From Nocardia neocaledoniensis (lineage in GTDB: Bacteria > Actinomycetota > Actinomycetes > Mycobacteriales > Mycobacteriaceae), in NCBI RefSeq assembly GCF_029868625.1, contig NZ_JARWOJ010000234.1:21045-85044 (forward strand): a stretch of 64,000 nt of DNA. Reading direction: 5' to 3'. The translations under genes were made by a program, and so were the position numbers. Shown piece by piece: positions 25,226 to 32,703 of this stretch (its first letter is position 1; the number at the start of each line of letters is the position of its first letter). The notes beneath the pieces were generated by a model. The model was not told the origin of the DNA, ran no database searches, and saw nothing but the letters and a program-made list of their open reading frames with translations.

Positions 25226-25557
25226 GAGCGATTGCGATTGTCCGGCAGGATGTTTCGGCGCGCGACGGGCAGGGCGGTGTCGAGAGCGTCCGGACGCTGG
25301 CTCGGCGGATGCGGCTGGACTTGCCCGCCCGGGATACCTACGTCACCACCGATCTGACTGTCCTGCTGGCTCATTTGCACTCCGCGCGGGCGGACGTGGT
25401 CGTGGTGCCCTCGGAGCGACACCTACGAGGGTGGATGGAAACGGTGCGGCGCATCGCGGCGGTCTGGACGGTGGACCCGCCGATGTGCTGGCCGCAGGGC
25501 GGTGGGCGCCCGCATTCCCTCACCCGTCCTGATCGGCACCTCCAGGCCGGACGATGA
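25222..25557 (+). CDS. Small recombinase-fold protein
   Basis: 111 aa. The pattern IAIVRQDVSARDGQ, DLTVLLAHLHSARADVVVVPS and ERHLRGWMETVRRIA resembles a resolvase-like Rossmann fold with a VPSERHL element (compare TPTPTHL in the preceding protein). No catalytic serine is evident. It starts within the previous stop and overlaps the DUF4254 gene start. Likely a companion of the preceding gene; function unknown. Confidence 0.45.
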   Translation: MRAIAIVRQDVSARDGQGGVESVRTLARRMRLDLPARDTYVTTDLTVLLAHLHSARADVVVVPSERHLRGWMETVRRIAAVWTVDPPMCWPQGGGRPHSLTRPDRHLQAGR

Positions 25558-26069
25558 CGAGCGACGGACCGATGCACGCTGCTCGCATTCCAAGCTCGAC
25601 GACCCTGATCCACACCATTCGTGGCCTGCTCCTGGTGGCGCGGCCGCACCCGATGCTGGATGCCGCCGGGGAACTCGGCGCGCTGCACGCGGCCCGGCTC
25701 TCGGGTAGCGGCGAGCGAGCCGACCAGATCGATATGCACCGGCTTCGTCTGATCCGCGCGATCGACCGGTATATCGCGCTCGTCACCCCAGTTGCCGCAC
25801 CCGGCGCGCGGCGCCATACCGAGACCGTCGGTGCGGTCGTGGATCGGATCGCGAACTGGTGCGCCCTCGCCTACACCCCCGATATCGACGCCACAGGGAG
25901 CGAGGTGCACTTCGCCGAGGTCCACGCCACGCAACTCGCGGGCGGCCTCGACGACCTGGTCGCGGATCTGCTGACCGGCAGATGCACGGTGCCCACGGTC
26001 TACACGATTCCCATCCACCAGGACGCCTTCGGCATCCGGCTGGCCACTCGATGCCAGTGGGCGGGGTGA
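25554..26069 (+). CDS. DUF4254 domain protein
   Basis: 171 aa. The core LGALHAARLSGSG, the RLIRAIDRYIALVTPVA helix and HTETVGAVVDRIANW match DUF4254, a helical family of unknown function frequent in Nocardia and relatives. It closes the operon that starts near 22.2 kb. ATG 25554 overlaps the upstream stop. The region after it (26070-26112) has a good Shine-Dalgarno but no intact following gene. Confidence 0.75.
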   Translation: MTSDGPMHAARIPSSTTLIHTIRGLLLVARPHPMLDAAGELGALHAARLSGSGERADQIDMHRLRLIRAIDRYIALVTPVAAPGARRHTETVGAVVDRIANWCALAYTPDIDATGSEVHFAEVHATQLAGGLDDLVADLLTGRCTVPTVYTIPIHQDAFGIRLATRCQWAG

Positions 26070-26112
26070 GCCTCAAATCCGTTTAGCAGCACTACTACTG
26101 GGAGGGAATGCT

Positions 26113-26181
26113 ATGGGCGATGACCCGATTACTTCGCCGCCGCTCGGCGCGCCGCTCAACGGTATGGCGGGGGCGTGCTGG
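26113..26181 (+). pseudogene. Orphan gene start, possibly truncated at an island boundary
   Basis: ATG 26113 has an excellent upstream GGGAGGGAATGCT and begins MGDDPITSPPLGAPLNGMAG. After about 23 codons the frame runs into the antisense of the next gene (26182-26574) and does not stop until 26706. The most economical reading is a + strand gene whose remainder was replaced when the island to the right was acquired. A short Cys-containing peptide is a less likely alternative. Confidence 0.3.
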
Positions 26182-26574
26182 TCAGGTGAGTGCGGGGTCG
26201 GGGGTGTTGCCTTCGCCCCACAGCTGGGTGTCGGGGACTCCGGCCACTCCGGTGGCGTAGGCGACTGCTTCGGCGCGGCCGGCGGGGTCGCCGATCGCGT
26301 ACCGGAACACCTTGCCGGGGAAGACGACGTAGACGGTGGTGTCGTTGTGCATGTCGACGTACCAGCCCGGGGCGTCGAGTTGGTCGGCGAATCGCTCGGC
26401 GAGCGTGTCAGCGTTCGCGTCCTCGGCGTCGAAATACATGATCGTCCACACCGGCGGCTGGTAGTCGGTCGCATCGGTGACCGCGACTCGGTAGATGCCG
26501 GTGAGGGTGAGCGGGATTGCTTCGATCTTCGCGCCCGCGACGAGGCTTTCGGCGATGAGCACACCTTTGATCAT
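26182..26574 (-). CDS. Small protein, paralogue of the gene at 29143
   Basis: 130 aa, family not recognised. Residues 50-110 (YFDAEDANADTLAERFADQL, GWYVDMHNDTTVYVVFPGKV) align by eye with the 138-aa protein at 29143 (GWYAHLLDDELMIVIFPGVV). Both start with K/R-G-(V/I)-(L)-ES. Divergent from the radical SAM operon across a perfect inverted repeat. A TTCCGA/TAGGCT promoter with a 17-18-bp spacer ends about 7 nt before the ATG, suggesting a leaderless transcript. Possibly a sensor, immunity or carrier-type protein of the pathway; not determinable. Confidence 0.7.
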   Translation of the reverse strand: MIKGVLIAESLVAGAKIEAIPLTLTGIYRVAVTDATDYQPPVWTIMYFDAEDANADTLAERFADQLDAPGWYVDMHNDTTVYVVFPGKVFRYAIGDPAGRAEAVAYATGVAGVPDTQLWGEGNTPDPALT

Positions 26575-26616
26575 GCCGCCGAGCCTAAGCCGGTTCGGTG
26601 TGGTTCGGAAGCACTC

Positions 26617-26662
26617 TCGATGTCAGGGTTTCGCGCGCCGCGCACGGAAACCCTGACATCGA
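26617..26662. promoter_or_regulatory. Perfect 16-bp inverted repeat operator between divergent units
   Basis: TCGATGTCAGGGTTTC (26617-26632) is repeated inverted at 26647-26662 with a 14-nt GC-rich spacer. It lies between the starts at 26574 (-) and 26703 (+), upstream of both. The arm length and perfection suit a dimeric regulator. Candidates in the window are the WYL protein (35699) and the TPR regulator (38687). Confidence 0.8.
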
Positions 26663-26702
26663 ATTCTGTTGTACTGTCGGCAATTTCGCTTGAGATGGGC
26701 TC

Positions 26703-27788
26703 ATGATGACAGGTATGAAAGCAATGTCGGAACGTCAAGGTTTCCCCGAGCGGCTGCCGCAGTTCCGGGTGACGGTGAATTCGCGGTGCGGGCGGGCGTG
26801 CTTCTTCTGCCGCCCCTCGGGGGAGGCGGTGGCCACCACCGCGGGGGAGGAACTGACCGTGGCCGACGTGCTGGCCGTCGTCGCGCCCTTGGTCGAGCGT
26901 GGCCTGACCTCGATCAAGCTGACCGGTGGTGATCCGGCACTGTGGGCACCGCTCGAGGAAGCGGTGGCGGCGCTGCGGGATGCGGGGATGTCGGAGATCG
27001 AGGTGATCTCCCGGCACCCCCGAATCGGTGAGCGGGCCGGTGCGCTCGCCGCGGCCGGGGTCACCCAGTTCAACATGAGCATCGACACCTTGGATGCGGG
27101 CCTGCACCGCCAGATCTGCGGCATCGACGACCTGGCCGAGGTGCAGTCGGCGATGCGCGCCTGCGTGGCCACCGGTGTGCCGGTGAAGATCAACACGGTG
27201 GTGATGGCCGGGGTGAACGCGGGCGAAGTGCCCGATCTGGCCGCGTGGTGCGAGAACGAGGGCGTGGCGACGCTGAAGCTGCTCGATGTCATCCGCGACT
27301 TGGATGCCGGCGGCGAGTCCTTCGCCCGGCGGCTGGCCATCACCCGCGGTGGCGCCACGGTCGAGTCGCTGTATGTGCCGCTGGAGGAGGTCGCGGGAGG
27401 GCTGCGGGCCCGCGCGGTGGTGGTGGAGAGCCGGTCTCAGGGCGGGCTCGGCCACCCGATGACGGTGATGACCCTGGCGTCGGGATTCGAGGTCGTACTG
27501 AAGGACAGCCGCGCCGGGGCCTGGTACGGCGATGTGTGCTCGGGGTGCCGGTTCTTCCCGTGCCACGATGCGTTGATGGCGCTGCGGCTGACCGCCGATC
27601 GCCGGTTGCAGTTCTGCCTGCTGCGGGATGAGATTTCGGTGCCGCTCGCGCCGATCCTGCATGATGCGGCGCGACTGGAGCGGGCGCTGGACGATGCGCT
27701 GGCGACCTACGCCGGGGCGAGCTTCCACCCCGGTGGCGGCCAGTCCAGCGGGGTTCGGATGCTGCCCGTGGTGGGGGTGTCATCGTGA
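26703..27788 (+). CDS. MoaA-like radical SAM enzyme with second Fe-S cluster
   Basis: 361 aa. The radical SAM CxxxCxxC motif is C29-C33-C36 (CGRACFFC). A GGDP-type SAM-binding motif follows (LTGGDPALW). A C-terminal cluster C279-x2-C282-x4-C287 with C305 in LRLTADRRLQFC mirrors the second [4Fe-4S] site of MoaA-type GTP cyclases. MoaA itself ends in GG, which is absent here, so a related but different reaction, possibly on a nucleotide, is likely. ATG 26703 is used; 26706 and 26724 are alternatives. The stop overlaps the next GTG. Confidence 0.87.
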   Translation: MMTGMKAMSERQGFPERLPQFRVTVNSRCGRACFFCRPSGEAVATTAGEELTVADVLAVVAPLVERGLTSIKLTGGDPALWAPLEEAVAALRDAGMSEIEVISRHPRIGERAGALAAAGVTQFNMSIDTLDAGLHRQICGIDDLAEVQSAMRACVATGVPVKINTVVMAGVNAGEVPDLAAWCENEGVATLKLLDVIRDLDAGGESFARRLAITRGGATVESLYVPLEEVAGGLRARAVVVESRSQGGLGHPMTVMTLASGFEVVLKDSRAGAWYGDVCSGCRFFPCHDALMALRLTADRRLQFCLLRDEISVPLAPILHDAARLERALDDALATYAGASFHPGGGQSSGVRMLPVVGVSS

Positions 27789-29140
27789 CCGCGTTGCTGG
27801 TGGATCGCCCGCTGGTGATCCTGGTGTATCCGCAGGTGGAGCACGAGAAGGACTACCTGTACCACTGGATGCCGTTCTCGCTGCTCACCATCGCCAAACC
27901 GCTGATGGACAACGGCGTCGAGGTGGTGATCTTCGACGGCAACCAGCGTCCGCAGACCGAATGGCCGGGCTTCCTCGACGAGCACGCCGACCGGGCGATG
28001 TGTATCGGGATCAGCATCATGACCGGCGGCGCGCAGATCCGGCACGCCCTGGAGATGGCCGAGGTGGCGCAGAACCGTCCGGGCTGCCCGCCGCTGGTGT
28101 TCGGCGGCCCGCACGTCAATGTGCTCGCCGAACAGACCGCCGAGCACGAGCTGGTCGACGTCACGCTGGCGGGCCCGGGGCAGGCATCGATGCCCGCGTT
28201 CGTCGAGGCCCTGCGCAACCGAGCCGGCTGGGACTCGGTGCCCGGCCTGCTCGCCGTGCACGGCCGCAACCGGATCGAGGGACCGATCAACCCGCCGCGG
28301 GCGGGGAACCTGGGTGCTTACCCGTGGGACCTGCTGGCCGTCGACGACTACATCCGCGACGACCCGACCGTGGCGCCGCGCACCTTGAACTACGTGTCCT
28401 CCCAGGGCTGCGTATACAAGTGCGCGTTCTGCTACGAGTTGACCTATCAGCGCAAATACAGTGCGATGCAGGCGGATTCGCTGCTAGACGACCTGGCCGA
28501 CCTCGCCGATCGCTACGGCATCAACGGGGTGAAATTCTACGACGCGGACTGGTTCGTCAACGTGCGCCGGGCGGTGGAGTTCTGCCAGCTCAAGGCCGAG
28601 CGCGGCATCGACCTGGCGTGGGCGGCCTCGATCAACCCCAACGACGTGCTGCGCGCCCGCAAGCAGCGGCTCGACCTGCTCGGTTCGATCGCCGATTCCG
28701 GCTGCCGCCGGCTGCTGATGGGGATCGAGTCCGGCGACGACCGGGTGCTGGCCGAGGTGGTGCGCAAGGAGGTCACCCGCGCCCAGGTTCTCGATGTCGC
28801 CCGCGATATCGCCGACCACGGGATTCTCGGCGCGTACACGTTCATCGTCGGATTCCCGGACGAGACCGAGGCCGAGATCGAGGCGACCTACAGCCTGATC
28901 GAGGAGATCAGCACATTGGAGCCGCGTCCGGAGACCCGCGTGCACCTGTTCGGGCCCTTCCCGGGCGTTCCGCTGTTCGACCTGGCACTCGAACGGGGCT
29001 TCCAGGCGCCGACGACGCTGGCGCAGTGGGCGGACTTCGACTACTACGACTCGCAGACGCCGTGGACCAGCAGCGAGATGGTGGCCCGCGCTCGCGCGCA
29101 CACTCGCCTGGTCAAGGCACCCGGCGCGGGGGTGAGCTGA
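27785..29140 (+). CDS. B12-binding-type (BchE-like) radical SAM enzyme
   Basis: 451 aa. Residues ~1-150 have the Rossmann layout of the cobalamin-binding domain found in BchE-type enzymes (FGGPHVN at ~115), but the DxHxxG base-off motif is not visible, so cobalamin binding is uncertain. The radical SAM motif is C209-C213-C216 (CVYKCAFC), with GIESGDDRVL and a TFIVGFPDET element downstream. Such enzymes methylate or rearrange unactivated carbons. GTG 27785 overlaps the first radical SAM gene, implying coupled synthesis and consecutive chemistry. Confidence 0.87.
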   Translation: MTALLVDRPLVILVYPQVEHEKDYLYHWMPFSLLTIAKPLMDNGVEVVIFDGNQRPQTEWPGFLDEHADRAMCIGISIMTGGAQIRHALEMAEVAQNRPGCPPLVFGGPHVNVLAEQTAEHELVDVTLAGPGQASMPAFVEALRNRAGWDSVPGLLAVHGRNRIEGPINPPRAGNLGAYPWDLLAVDDYIRDDPTVAPRTLNYVSSQGCVYKCAFCYELTYQRKYSAMQADSLLDDLADLADRYGINGVKFYDADWFVNVRRAVEFCQLKAERGIDLAWAASINPNDVLRARKQRLDLLGSIADSGCRRLLMGIESGDDRVLAEVVRKEVTRAQVLDVARDIADHGILGAYTFIVGFPDETEAEIEATYSLIEEISTLEPRPETRVHLFGPFPGVPLFDLALERGFQAPTTLAQWADFDYYDSQTPWTSSEMVARARAHTRLVKAPGAGVS

Positions 29141-29142
29141 GC

Positions 29143-29559
29143 ATGCGCGGGATCGTGTTGCGGGAGAGCTTGCCGGATCGGAGCCTGCCGCTGCCGATGC
29201 CGGTGGTCCTCACCGGCTCATATCCGCACCTGCTGGACCGGCGCATCCCGGTCGAGGTGCTCGAGGTGCAGGTTGCTCCGGGACGCGCCGCCGAGGTCGC
29301 GGTTCGGCTGGCCGCGGTGCTCGCACCAGACGGGTGGTATGCGCACCTGCTCGACGACGAGCTGATGATCGTGATCTTCCCCGGCGTCGTGGTCCAGGTC
29401 CGGCGCGGAGACGAGGCGGCCGCCGAGCGGGCCCGCGCCATCGGCGCGTTCTTCGGCATCCCGGACCGGCAGATGCGCTTCCAGGACATGTTCGTCACCG
29501 ACCACCCCGATTCCGACCCGGTGGAAGGAGGCGACCGTGGCCGGCGCGCTGGAGTTTGA
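29143..29559 (+). CDS. Small protein, paralogue of the gene at 26182
   Basis: 138 aa. Begins MRGIVLRESLPDRSLPLP. Residues ~40-115 (EVLEVQVAPGRAAEVAVRLA, GWYAHLLDDELMIVIFPGVV) resemble the divergent gene at 26182 over ~70 residues. It starts 2 nt after the radical SAM gene and its end overlaps the SDR gene by 23 nt. Two copies flanking the first radical SAM gene mark this as a core family of the system; the function is unknown. Confidence 0.75.
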   Translation: MRGIVLRESLPDRSLPLPMPVVLTGSYPHLLDRRIPVEVLEVQVAPGRAAEVAVRLAAVLAPDGWYAHLLDDELMIVIFPGVVVQVRRGDEAAAERARAIGAFFGIPDRQMRFQDMFVTDHPDSDPVEGGDRGRRAGV

Positions 29560-30316
29560 GACGGGCAGCGAGGGCGGGTACGCACCGCGCGACGATGCGG
29601 CGGGCGCGGCGCTGGTGATCGGTGGCAGCGGCGCGGTGGGCGCCGCAGTGGTGCAGCTTCTGCTCGACCGCGGGCACCGCGTCGTGGCGACCTCAACCAC
29701 CGGCACCGGCCCAGCCGCGCCGGACCTGACCTGGACCCGGTTCGATGCCCGATCCGGCGATGATCTCGGCGGGCTCGCGGCCGCCGTCGGGCAGCACCTG
29801 GACGTGATGGTGTTCGCCGCCGGCGCGGCCTCGAGCAAGGCCCGCCTGGACGCGACCTCCCCCGCCGAATTGACCGACCTGTTCACGATCAATGCCGGTG
29901 CACTGCAACAGATTTGGCGGGCGGTGCACCCGTCCGCGCGGGCGGGGCGGGCGCGGGTTCTGGTGCTCAGCTCGCAGGCGGCGGCGACCTGCACGCCCGG
30001 CAACGGCGCCTACAGCGCGTCGAAGGCGGCGTTGGAGGCGTTGGCGTTGACGCTGGCCAAGGAAGAGGCGGTCCACGGGGTACGCGTGAATGTGGTTGCG
30101 CCCTCGCTGATCTGCTCGCCCATGGCCGAGCAGATCCTGGCCCGCAAAGGCATCACCGACCCGGCCGACTACTACGCGCGGTTGCCGTGGGGCCGCGCGC
30201 TGAGCATCGACGAGGTCGCGCAGACGACGGTCGCGGTGGTGTGCGACCCGCCGTGGCAGTACGTGAGCGGCCAGATCATCCGATTGGACGCCGATATTCC
30301 GGGGGAATCTCAATGA
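29537..30316 (+). CDS. Short-chain dehydrogenase/reductase
   Basis: 259 aa. NAD(P)-binding GGSGAVGAA (~29-37), the FAAGAAS strand, catalytic Ser in LSSQAA (~142) and YSASK (~158-162) identify a classical SDR. A PSLICSPM region after strand 6 and the C-terminal YVSGQIIRLDAD fit the family. It presumably oxidises or reduces a hydroxyl or keto group on the pathway intermediate. GTG 29537 follows GGAGG. It overlaps the FkbH gene by ATGA. Confidence 0.9.
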   Translation: MAGALEFETGSEGGYAPRDDAAGAALVIGGSGAVGAAVVQLLLDRGHRVVATSTTGTGPAAPDLTWTRFDARSGDDLGGLAAAVGQHLDVMVFAAGAASSKARLDATSPAELTDLFTINAGALQQIWRAVHPSARAGRARVLVLSSQAAATCTPGNGAYSASKAALEALALTLAKEEAVHGVRVNVVAPSLICSPMAEQILARKGITDPADYYARLPWGRALSIDEVAQTTVAVVCDPPWQYVSGQIIRLDADIPGESQ

Positions 30317-32703
30317 CCGACTACCTGCACTGGCTCACCAGCCTCGAGTCCGGGGGCGGCGACCCCGGCGCCGGGCTGTGCCTGCGACTGCTGCCTGCGC
30401 CGGTGGCGCTGCCCGCACTGGGCGAGCTGCTGGAACGGCTCACCGCCCGCCTGGCCCCCGACCGCGACGAGATCACCGCCACCGTGCTGGTCACCGCCGC
30501 CCTGCCGCAAGCCGCCGCGATCTTCACCGGCGACGCGGGCGCGGTCACCGGCCTGGTCGACGCCGTCGAACAGGTCGCGGCCGCCGAACCCGCCCTGATC
30601 GTGCAGACCGTGCCCTTCACCGGCGACATCCGGATCGACACGGTGATCGAGGACGCCAACCGCGCCCTGGCACAGTGGGCTGCCCGCCACGGGGTGACGG
30701 TGGCCGCGCTGCACCGGGTCGCGTCCCTGGATGTACTGTCCGCCGGCGCGGACTACCCCGCGACATCGGCGGCGCTCCGGGCCATGGGGCGACACACCCG
30801 CGCGGCCGCACTGTGGGCGGGGCTGGTGGATACGGCGTGGTTGCATTGGCAGCTGATTGCCGCCCAGACCCAGCCGGGGCCGAAAGCGGTGATCAGCGAC
30901 CTCGACGGAGTCCTGTGGCCCGGAACCGTCGCCGAGGACGGCACGACCGGTCTCGACGGCACCGACATGCTGGCTGCGGCACCGCACCGGGTGTGGCGGT
31001 CGGTGCTGGCCGATCGCCGCTCCCACGGCACGCTGGTGGCGGGCCTGTCGCGCAACGACCGCGACGCCGCCGCGGCCGCCGTCGAGGCCCACGCCGCCGG
31101 AATCGGGCTGGCCGGGCTGTGGGCGCAGCCGGATATCGACAAGGCCGACCGCATCACCGACATCCTCGGCTTCTTCGACGGCATCGCCCCCGACAGTGTG
31201 GTGTTCGTCGACGACGACCCGGCGCAGCAGGAACGGGCCCGCACGATGTGGCCGGACCTGCGGGTGCCGTCGGTGGCCGGGCCGCCGCTGCTCGTCGCGG
31301 ACCTGCTGGCCCAGCTTCCGCCTCCCGGTGCGGCGCCGGTCACCGCCTCCGACACCGCCCGCACCGCGTTCTATCGGGCCAAGGCCACCGGCGAGCTGAT
31401 CCCGGAAGTGGTGTGCCTGACCGATCCCACCGACCCGGCGGTGCTCGACCGGTGCGCGCAGCTGCACCAGCGCAGCAACCAGTTCAACATGACCTCCCCC
31501 CGGCGCAGCGCCGACGAGCTGGCCAAGCTGGCCGCCGACCCGGACTGGGCGGTGCTGGCGTTCGAGGTCCGCTACCACGGCACGGCCCTGGCACCGGAAA
31601 TCGTCGGCGTCGCCGAGGTCGACTACCGCGACGGGAAGGCGCGGCTGGACTCGCTGCTGGCCAGCTGCCGCCTGCTGTGGGCGGGCACGCACCAGCGGAT
31701 GCTCGATCTCATCCGCCGCGACGCCTACCGCCGGGACATCCCCACGTTGACCGCGGTGTTCCGGCCCAACGGCCGCAACGACGCCTACGCCGCCTGGTTC
31801 GCCGATATCGGGTGGGCCGCCGAGCACGGGCCCGACGGGATCGTCGACGGCGGGGCCTGGTTCACCGGCCCGACCGCGACCCGCGACGGCATCGCCCCCG
31901 CCGACATGCTCACCGTGCTCACCAACTACCTCACCACCCGCCCGGCCGCCGAACCGGCAATCGGTCTGCCGAAACGGCGGCGCGAGGTCGACGGTGCGCG
32001 CGAGATCCGGTTGCCCGCCGCCCGGTTCGCGCCCGGCCTCACCGACGACGAAGCCGACGTGGTGCGGGCGGTGTTCGGCATCGAGCCCATCGGGGAACGC
32101 GGGCAGGCGCCGGTGGACATCGCCGGCGTGTGGTTCAGCGTCACCCCGGCCACCCGCGCCCAGTTCGCCCGGTTCCTGACCGCACTGGCCCCCGACGACG
32201 CGGCCGACGCGGCCCGAGCGGCCGGTGGCGGGTTCGCCCTCGCCGAGACCCCGGTGCGGGCCGAGCGGCCCGCCGAGCCGGTGATCGTGCCATTCGACTG
32301 GGCCGACCGGTACGCGGGCTGGGTCGGTGGCCGGCTGCCGACCGAGGCCGAATGGGAGTACGCCGCGCGCGGTAGCGATGGCCGCTGGTTCCCTTGGGGC
32401 GCAGCGCTGCCCGGCCCGCCACGGTGCTTGGAGCGCGGTGCGGCCGTGTCTACCATCGACGACGGAGACGACGGGCCATCACCGTTCGGACTCGCCGACC
32501 TGACCGGCCATGTCTGGCAGTGGTGTTCGGATTCCTACCGCGGCCACCCGGTCTACCGGGGTGGGGACGTGGCCTCCAACACGTACTTCCTGCGCACGAC
32601 CGTGCGCCCGCTGGAAGCCGCCGAGAAGTGCGGGCATCTGGTCGGCGTGCGCGTGGTGCGCGACATCGACCCGACGACACGAGCAGGAGCACCACAACCA
32701 TGA
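30313..32703 (+). CDS. FkbH-like HAD-IIIC protein fused to an FGE-sulfatase domain
   Basis: 796 aa. Residues ~1-190 form the SGNH-like N-terminal region of FkbH proteins. The HAD domain begins DLDGVLWPG (~199) with VVFVDDDPAQQ (~297). A GNAT-like part follows with the characteristic RSNQFNMTSPRRS (~390). Residues ~565-796 are an FGE/SUMF1-like domain (PTEAEWEYAARG, LTGHVWQWCSD). The CxxxxC copper-site cysteines of true formylglycine enzymes are not seen. FkbH proteins usually load glyceryl units on a carrier protein, but no carrier domain is present in the window. The combination is unusual. Confidence 0.88.
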   Translation: MTDYLHWLTSLESGGGDPGAGLCLRLLPAPVALPALGELLERLTARLAPDRDEITATVLVTAALPQAAAIFTGDAGAVTGLVDAVEQVAAAEPALIVQTVPFTGDIRIDTVIEDANRALAQWAARHGVTVAALHRVASLDVLSAGADYPATSAALRAMGRHTRAAALWAGLVDTAWLHWQLIAAQTQPGPKAVISDLDGVLWPGTVAEDGTTGLDGTDMLAAAPHRVWRSVLADRRSHGTLVAGLSRNDRDAAAAAVEAHAAGIGLAGLWAQPDIDKADRITDILGFFDGIAPDSVVFVDDDPAQQERARTMWPDLRVPSVAGPPLLVADLLAQLPPPGAAPVTASDTARTAFYRAKATGELIPEVVCLTDPTDPAVLDRCAQLHQRSNQFNMTSPRRSADELAKLAADPDWAVLAFEVRYHGTALAPEIVGVAEVDYRDGKARLDSLLASCRLLWAGTHQRMLDLIRRDAYRRDIPTLTAVFRPNGRNDAYAAWFADIGWAAEHGPDGIVDGGAWFTGPTATRDGIAPADMLTVLTNYLTTRPAAEPAIGLPKRRREVDGAREIRLPAARFAPGLTDDEADVVRAVFGIEPIGERGQAPVDIAGVWFSVTPATRAQFARFLTALAPDDAADAARAAGGGFALAETPVRAERPAEPVIVPFDWADRYAGWVGGRLPTEAEWEYAARGSDGRWFPWGAALPGPPRCLERGAAVSTIDDGDDGPSPFGLADLTGHVWQWCSDSYRGHPVYRGGDVASNTYFLRTTVRPLEAAEKCGHLVGVRVVRDIDPTTRAGAPQP

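Noticed and set aside
24395..25557. Active serine recombinase
   Set aside because: The R-x-S catalytic pattern is not visible in either protein and no inverted crossover sites were seen.
26113..26706. 197-aa + strand frame at the island edge
   Set aside because: Beyond ~23 codons it is the antisense of the small gene at 26182; only its start may be a real remnant.
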